A DNA stretch of 64,000 nt from Lamellibrachia columna (taxonomy: Eukaryota > Annelida > Polychaeta > Sabellida > Siboglinidae), in assembly GCA_963662155.1 (NCBI GenBank), contig OY759263.1, positions 14,171,260 through 14,235,259 on the forward strand. Direction: 5' to 3'. The position numbers and the translations under genes are program-made. Under the pieces are notes generated by a model. It was given only the letters and a program-made list of their open reading frames with translations. It made no database searches and was not told where the DNA came from. Below are positions 43,166 to 64,000 of the stretch, piece by piece (position 1 is the stretch's first letter; every line of letters starts with the position of its first letter).

Positions 43166-44255
43166 TTTGAAGTGTGTCGTCTTTTATGATGTGTTTTGCT
43201 TTGCCTTTTTGTGGTTGTACATTTTCATGTACCAATTTCAAATCATGCTCAACTTTCCAGTACTTCACATGTATCACATTGAGTGTACATTGAACTCTTG
43301 CACAATGTAAATTGCAATCACTGTTACTTATTTTTTGTCATGGGGATGGAATGTATATCAGCCTATATGAACTATTGTTCTGTCTGCTGTGTGTCCCTAC
43401 GACACAAGGGTGTCACTGTTTTAGATAACATGTCCCTTTATTCACTGACAATTGCGCATACTTTGCTAATATTTGGAAACTGTTGGGGGAAGCCAGACAG
43501 ATCTGTAATGAGCCAGATCTTCAGGTCATTATATTGAATTTTGTTGCAGCAATTGTTCCATTGTGACCCATTTGAAAAGATTTTGTTACAGCAGTTGTGA
43601 CTCCTGAAGTGCAGGATAAGATACGGACATCCCCAGCTACATCTGCATCAATCCTTTAGACTTGCAGTAAAGTGGGGTGTTCATAGCATATTGCACCTGA
43701 ATGAGCTGTGATGGTATCTATATATATATAATAAAGTAGATTTTGACTCTTGTCTGTGCCCTCATATCTCGGCCAGTTTTGCATTCATGGGGCCGAAATT
43801 GTGTAGGCGTGCCCGGGGCGCATGGGGGTGGTTCGTACAGTATAATTCAATATTTTCCCCTGCAGCTGGGGATATTATGAAGAAAGTTATGTGGACGTTT
43901 GATGCAAATTACTTAGAACATTAGTACGTGCAATTATTAGCAGTGCTATGGTTGTTTTTTTATGATTGTTGCCAGTTAAGTGATCTATGTCAAACGTCGA
44001 CATACGAACTCTACATGAAACCAGCAGTTGTAGATGTTTTTGGGGGAGTGAATTTGTCACTGCCATGGCATTGCCCAAACAAAGTTTGATTGGGTAGTGC
44101 AATGAGTAACAAGCTCTCACAGTGGTCGCCTTTCTGACATGTGCAATGCTGGGTAACTCAGCTAGTTATTTATAAAATGAATTTTGGTTTTTAGATCACG
44201 AGAAGGAGACAAACGAGAGACAAAGGGACAGTTTGAGAGAAGGTCAGAAGTCAGC
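43166..44255. other. Upstream region of the Ig-domain gene
   Basis: No gene seen. A purine-rich stretch (44195-44250) directly before the start ATG, after TTTTTAG at 44187-44193, may be the 5' untranslated exon. Confidence 0.4.
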
Positions 44256-58885
<14,630 letters not shown>

Positions 58886-59926
58886 TTGATTGGGAACATT
58901 CAGTGGCAGTGGATGATTTTTGCAAGCATGTGGGTGTACTTGTGCAGTGCCTCTTAGTTGATGTGTCAAGTCTTAGCTGCAACACGTCATATGTAGATTA
59001 TCAGGAAGAATGGTTTATGGTGGTGCCTGCAATACATGAAGGATTTATCCATGTTACCACGATGGCAGAATACCACACACTGTTTGACGCTCGAGAATGC
59101 CAACGGGTCTCCGGATGCGTTGTATTTGACATTTACTTTAGTTCATCGGTGATCGATGCGCTATAATCATCTATATTGACCAATGCCTTAAATGTAAATG
59201 ATTGTTTCTGCAAAAACGGTGACATGGTTATAATTTTTATGATGTGGGTTTATATATGGGTTAAATCATAATTATAGCAAATGTATAATGTCCCCACTTA
59301 CAAAAGCAGTATGTTATTATAAATAGTTTACTATATTGCATACTGTTGCATATATTCATTTACATAAGAGAAGCCTTGTGAGATTTCACGTATGTTATCC
59401 TAGTATCCTGAAGTGGTGTTGCTTCATTTGTATGTGTAATTGTTGGAAGATGGGTGTTCGTTTGTCATGCGCAGCAGAGGGCCCTTTAAGTTTTATTAGC
59501 ACACATGACATAACAAACAAAGAATTGCCTCTGCTATGCGCAGATAATGCAAGTGAACATTTTACCATATGGATTGAGCCCATTATTTGGACCATGTATG
59601 TGAATTCAGACAGACATCAAGAAGTCACTTTTACGACTTGTTCAAGAATAATTAGTGTGCTTTGTTTTGTGCTAATGCTTTCTGCCTGTTGTCAACACAA
59701 TGGGTCGCTATGATGGTAGATTTAAGTAAGGTAATTGTTGCTGCAAAACATTTTAAAGGCACACTTTGTGTAAACAGGTGACATAAATACAGGCAGATGT
59801 GGTTTTATATGTACATTTTATAATACTGAATAAATAGAGATTGTGGAAAGTGGTGCGAAACGAAATTTGTGTTCGCCACGCTCTGTTACTATTTTGATGC
59901 GGTAATGCTTCATGCATTTACGTAAG
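58886..59926. other. 3' flank of the Ig gene
   Basis: No further exon was recognised. Frames at 58759-59166 and 59336-59713 lack domains. AATAAA occurs near 59829 and could serve as a distal polyadenylation signal. Confidence 0.4.
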
Positions 59927-60180
59927 GGACCGTTCACAATCATTGATATTGACCTCGTCGTACAAAGCCTACTAATTCTCACTCCTAGAATAAGTACTTA
60001 AAAATGCTGATAATTTTCCAATTTGAAACATCGATATATTACAATGTTTTGACATAGTGCATGTGTATAGGACAATAATAACAACCACCAGGAGAGGTTT
60101 ACATACATATATCTCCAATAATTATATTAAAGTTTTGTGTTTTTCTAGCAACTCTAAATATCGACAATTGTGAACGGTCC
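59927..60180. mobile_element. MITE with ~20-bp terminal inverted repeats
   Basis: GGACCGTTCACAATCATTGA at the left is mirrored by ATCGACAATTGTGAACGGTCC at the right, 254 bp in all, with no coding capacity. The target duplication is not clear. Confidence 0.7.
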
Positions 60181-61758
60181 ATAATAGCCTGATTAATGTC
60201 CACAAAATGGGAAAACTACCAACCCAGCTAACAATTTAACGTTCTTAGAATGTTTCAATAACGTTCGTGACTGGTTGTGAACACGTGGCGGCAACTTTTC
60301 TGTTCCTTCTCGAAACGTTCTTACAAACCTTGTAGGAAGTTTTAGCGAACTTGCACATCATTGAGTATACCTTTAGCAAACTTACAGAACATTTAGAGTA
60401 CCTTCAGAAAACATTTGTTGCTTGCAAACACACCAACTCCTTTTAATGATGCCTTTATTCAAATCCGGTACTTTATCCCACATAACTAGATCCTCTTGTG
60501 CAATAACAAATTTATGATTATTTAGAACCAAAATTTATTAACATGTTCAGCGTGCTATTGGTTCAGTACAACATAACTCATATTCCTAAGAATTGTACAT
60601 GCATAGTATTCCACTCTTTATTGTAGTCAAACACACCTGTTTTTCCCGGACTTCTCAAATCGCGACAAACTTATATTGAGGTGTTTTCCAGCTTATCATA
60701 TGTGAGTAAGGGGGTTCTTATACGCGTGTTCAATTTGTGGGGTGAATCGGTCCGTCAAACACCTGCCTTTCTTTGCTTGTCCATAACATGTAAACAGTAG
60801 TACAATGATACAGTTCATTCGGTATCTACTTATTTTCACGCCACTGCGGTCAAGTGTACGGATGAAGACGTCTCGCCAATATTCCGTTGATCCGTCGTGA
60901 AGACTTTAGTCAATGACTAGAACAATAAAATTATAAAGAAGTTTATGCTTGATTGAAAGTATTTACTATGGCATTAACAAAGAAGCAGAATCCGACCGTG
61001 GGTGCCATTACGATTGAGCAGTGATCGTCTTCAGGTCATAGCGTTGTGGCTTTCAGCCTCTAGGAATATTAAAACCGTTATGGTGATTTAGCAGCTCCCA
61101 TACACCCATAATGGAATGCTTTGTATTCAACACAGTTGCGGCTAATACTGATTGTCTGCCAGAGTAGAGGGAAGGCGCACTTGAACATGTTATCAATAGG
61201 GTAAACGTGTTGAATCCGCCATGTTAACACAGTTATGCTATATTTCTCTAAGCTGTCTATGCTCTTCCATTATACATATTGTACAAACCAGTTCTTTGCC
61301 ACAGACCTGGATGACAAAAGTAAATGTTAAAAAAATCTGCAAATATTAGAACTTAACAATAACAGTATTCGAAGACACATCATATTAATACATTTGAATG
61401 CAAGTATTAGGTGACCCAATATTCGTTTGTTTGGCTGGAAGCGGGTTTCCTGACAATTGTGCTCACAAATAAAGCCTTTCCCACACGTATATATGAAACC
61501 TTTGCTGCATTGTACTGTTATATCAAGTAATTTATTATGCAACATAGCGATCACTTACCCAATTTATTTTGTATTAATAAACTGTAAACCAGAATGCAAA
61601 AATAAGAAGGAAAGACCTTACACGAGAATATTCAGTGAAAAGAATATAAAAACATTTCACACGGGAATGGTCCAAGAAACGTTATTATAAAAAAACTCAG
61701 GCGGATCAATTAATCATTCGGCTAGCAAAGTTGCATATAGCGAATTTATAAAAAAAAC
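60181..61758. other. No supported gene
   Basis: AT-rich. 60220-60430 has recurrent AACGTTCTTAGAA / GAACGTT-like phrases, a diverged short repeat. Confidence 0.5.
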
Positions 61759-62051
61759 TTTTGTTTTGTAAGGTTAACATTTCATGATTCTCGCAAATCC
61801 GGGATTCACCTAGATTCACGAAAAAAAAACAATTGTATGTCTTTCATTGATCATTCATTAACACAAAATTATTTTTTTTATTTTGGCTAGGTCTGGCTAG
61901 TGATGTACTGTACAACTAAAACAACCCCTATCACAATCCACTGAAGCCAAGAATTATCTAGCTATTTGAACGTTAGGTGGCGCCACACACAGGTCAGAAT
62001 TAATTGTCCTAGCCCGGTGTTGTTTCAAGTTCGCCTAGGCCACTGATCTAT

Positions 62052-62052
<1 letters not shown>
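61759..62052. repeat. Dispersed repeat A, copy 2
   Basis: Same orientation as 4431-4717, with a short A-run change near 61821 and an extra T-rich patch near 61870. Confidence 0.85.
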
Positions 62053-62136
<84 letters not shown>

Positions 62137-62193
62137 TACATATATACATATATACATACATATATATATATATATATATACATATATATATAC

Positions 62194-62289
<96 letters not shown>

Positions 62290-62290
62290 T
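62047..62290. repeat. (TA)n microsatellite
   Basis: About 240 bp of TA with CATATATACA interruptions, growing from the TA end of repeat A. Confidence 0.98.
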
Positions 62291-64000
62291 GACCGATATT
62301 TTTCAACTCGCCTATTTGGTTTTCCGTAGCCATAACTTAAGTTTAAAAACCGATACGCACTAACCGTTTAACATGTGTATTCTGTGACATACAACCAACA
62401 CTTGGGCTTCAAGAAACTGAAGAAATGTGTTCCAAATAATTACTTATGAGTACTTTTATCGGTGACATAGAAAACATTTCATAATTAGCCGCCATACTGT
62501 GCACGTGATGTTGTCTTTGGGTCACATGGTCAAACGCGATTTCGTGTAGAATGAGGCCAGAGTAGGCCAGCAGCACAGACATAAATAAAACACCCGTTAG
62601 TAAGTTAGTAGTTTATAAAAATAATGATTAATGATATAACTCTATAGACGGCAATTCTTAGCATGACCTTATATTGATCTACGAGAATCCCATTTGGTAA
62701 TCTCGCTCACAACAACATCCGGTTATATAAAAAAAATTGACAAGCACATGGGTTCTGACAAAAAGGTAATAATTTCACACTTTTACATGGTTATTGTCAG
62801 GTAACTTTAGTGATATACATATAAGAATGCATACATACATGAAATACGTGTTTATTGATCTGTTTATGGCGTTTTGTAAGGTTTCACGTTTCATGAAAAT
62901 GCGTAGGATTATCATGAGCGAGATCTTCGCCTATACAACAGCAACAGCCAGATAGAAAAAATTGCATGGCGGTTGACTTTGCCTAAAGATCGTCTTTCTC
63001 ATCGTTGTTTTGAAAGTTAATAAATATACATTATTCAAGTACCTGTGTAAGTAGTAATTGAGCTATCTAACTATATTGTGTAGCAGTGTATGTTTGAAGT
63101 TCTGGAGGGTGTTTTGCTCATTTTGGCGGGAAATAAAACATGTAAACAAACTTGCAGTGACAGCGTGACTGACCTGTCAAACGATGTCCCAGAAGACAAG
63201 ACGAAGAAAGGCATCCATTACTCGCATTAGCTCAAAGCTGACAATCTTACACTTGGAATGTTAATATGATTTACTCTGTGCTTTCTGGTTGTTTTTCATT
63301 ATAATTAAGTACTATCATAATCGTTGATACGATTTATGTGTAGTGACTATATAATGACTAGTAGTAATGTAAATATGTGATTGCTGATATGCAATATTGT
63401 GTCAGAAAGGTTAATCACTCAAAGATCCATACATATTGATATGATGAGAAAGTGGACACCAGCATATTTGTAATGTACATATTTATAGTAGTGGCTTCTT
63501 ATTTTAACTACTAATACACCCAGATAATGCAATAGTATGACAATAAAAGCTTATATTTCAACCTACATGATACACGTCAAATATTCATCTTGCACCAGCA
63601 TATCTTCAGCTGTGAAAAGGCTTCTGTCAAAATCTGTTTAATAGTTTGCAGTTAAAACTTTGTAAACAATATTTTCATATACATAATAATGTTAATGACC
63701 TATACATGTCAATCATGCTTAAAAATAGACACCGAGTTTAAAAATATCTCTGTAGGGTATATATTGTTTTTTTTCTTTTTACAAACTGCCCCTGTAAAAA
63801 TGTGCAAAAAAAGTGAAACATAGCACTGTTTACAGCTATCATCACCCCACACAGGTTGAGAACATTTAGTACTTCCACAATATGTCAAAACAATTAAAAT
63901 AACATTAATATTGGCAAAATAAAATGACAGAACAGTTGTTTTTAGTTGCAGAGGGTTCAGGATGCTGTACATCTGGGCAACCATGTATACACTATGAATG
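62291..64000. other. No supported gene
   Basis: AT-rich DNA to the right edge with no domain-bearing open frame on either strand. Confidence 0.5.

Noticed and set aside
59336..59713. 125-codon plus-strand ORF after the Ig gene
   Set aside because: No signal peptide, Ig or fibronectin features and no splice-site support.

Overview
The window looks like nuclear DNA of an aquatic invertebrate animal. A spliced, 10-exon immunoglobulin-superfamily gene with GT/AG introns sits among long microsatellites, minisatellites and many animal transposon types (Polinton/Maverick, BEL/Pao, RTE-like and CR1-like LINEs, DIRS, THAP/P-like, MULE/ZSWIM-like, tRNA-derived SINEs, a MITE). A mollusc or other lophotrochozoan is my guess from this mix; the sequence does not prove it.

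Layout. 1-880 is a (TATG)n tract, followed by gene-poor DNA with a SINE (2.87-3.11 kb). A small basic exon lies at 4.0 kb and a decayed THAP-domain gene at 6.2-6.8 kb. From about 7.1 to 29.0 kb lies a decayed Polinton, all genes on the minus strand. In transcription order they are: a NADAR-domain gene, an RPA-like OB-fold gene, an unknown ORF, an acidic low-complexity protein, PolB with zinc fingers and an OTU-like segment, the packaging ATPase, a late protein, two tiny overlapping membrane ORFs, the integrase with a chromodomain-like tail, a one-pass membrane protein and a capsid-type protein. Two younger elements sit inside it: a BEL/Pao retrotransposon (10618-17506, 5-bp target duplication) and a 5'-truncated RTE-like LINE (24975-27847, 10-bp target duplication). 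At both sites the Polinton reading frame continues across the insertion once one target copy is discounted.

29.4-43.2 kb is a graveyard of other elements: a ZSWIM/MULE-like gene with an 8-residue repeat and a PHD finger, an integrase pseudogene with a 10-residue repeat tail, a CR1-like LINE folded back on itself, DIRS remnants and several minisatellites.

44.3-58.9 kb holds the one gene that reads as intact: signal peptide, five Ig domains of L1/neuroglian type and a short hydrophobic C-terminus suggesting a GPI anchor (555 residues, every splice phase consistent). Its 6.9-kb first intron is packed with at least eight unrelated tandem-repeat families and a pair of CTCF-like motifs. 59-64 kb is intergenic with a MITE, a second copy of the 4.4-kb dispersed repeat and a long TA tract.
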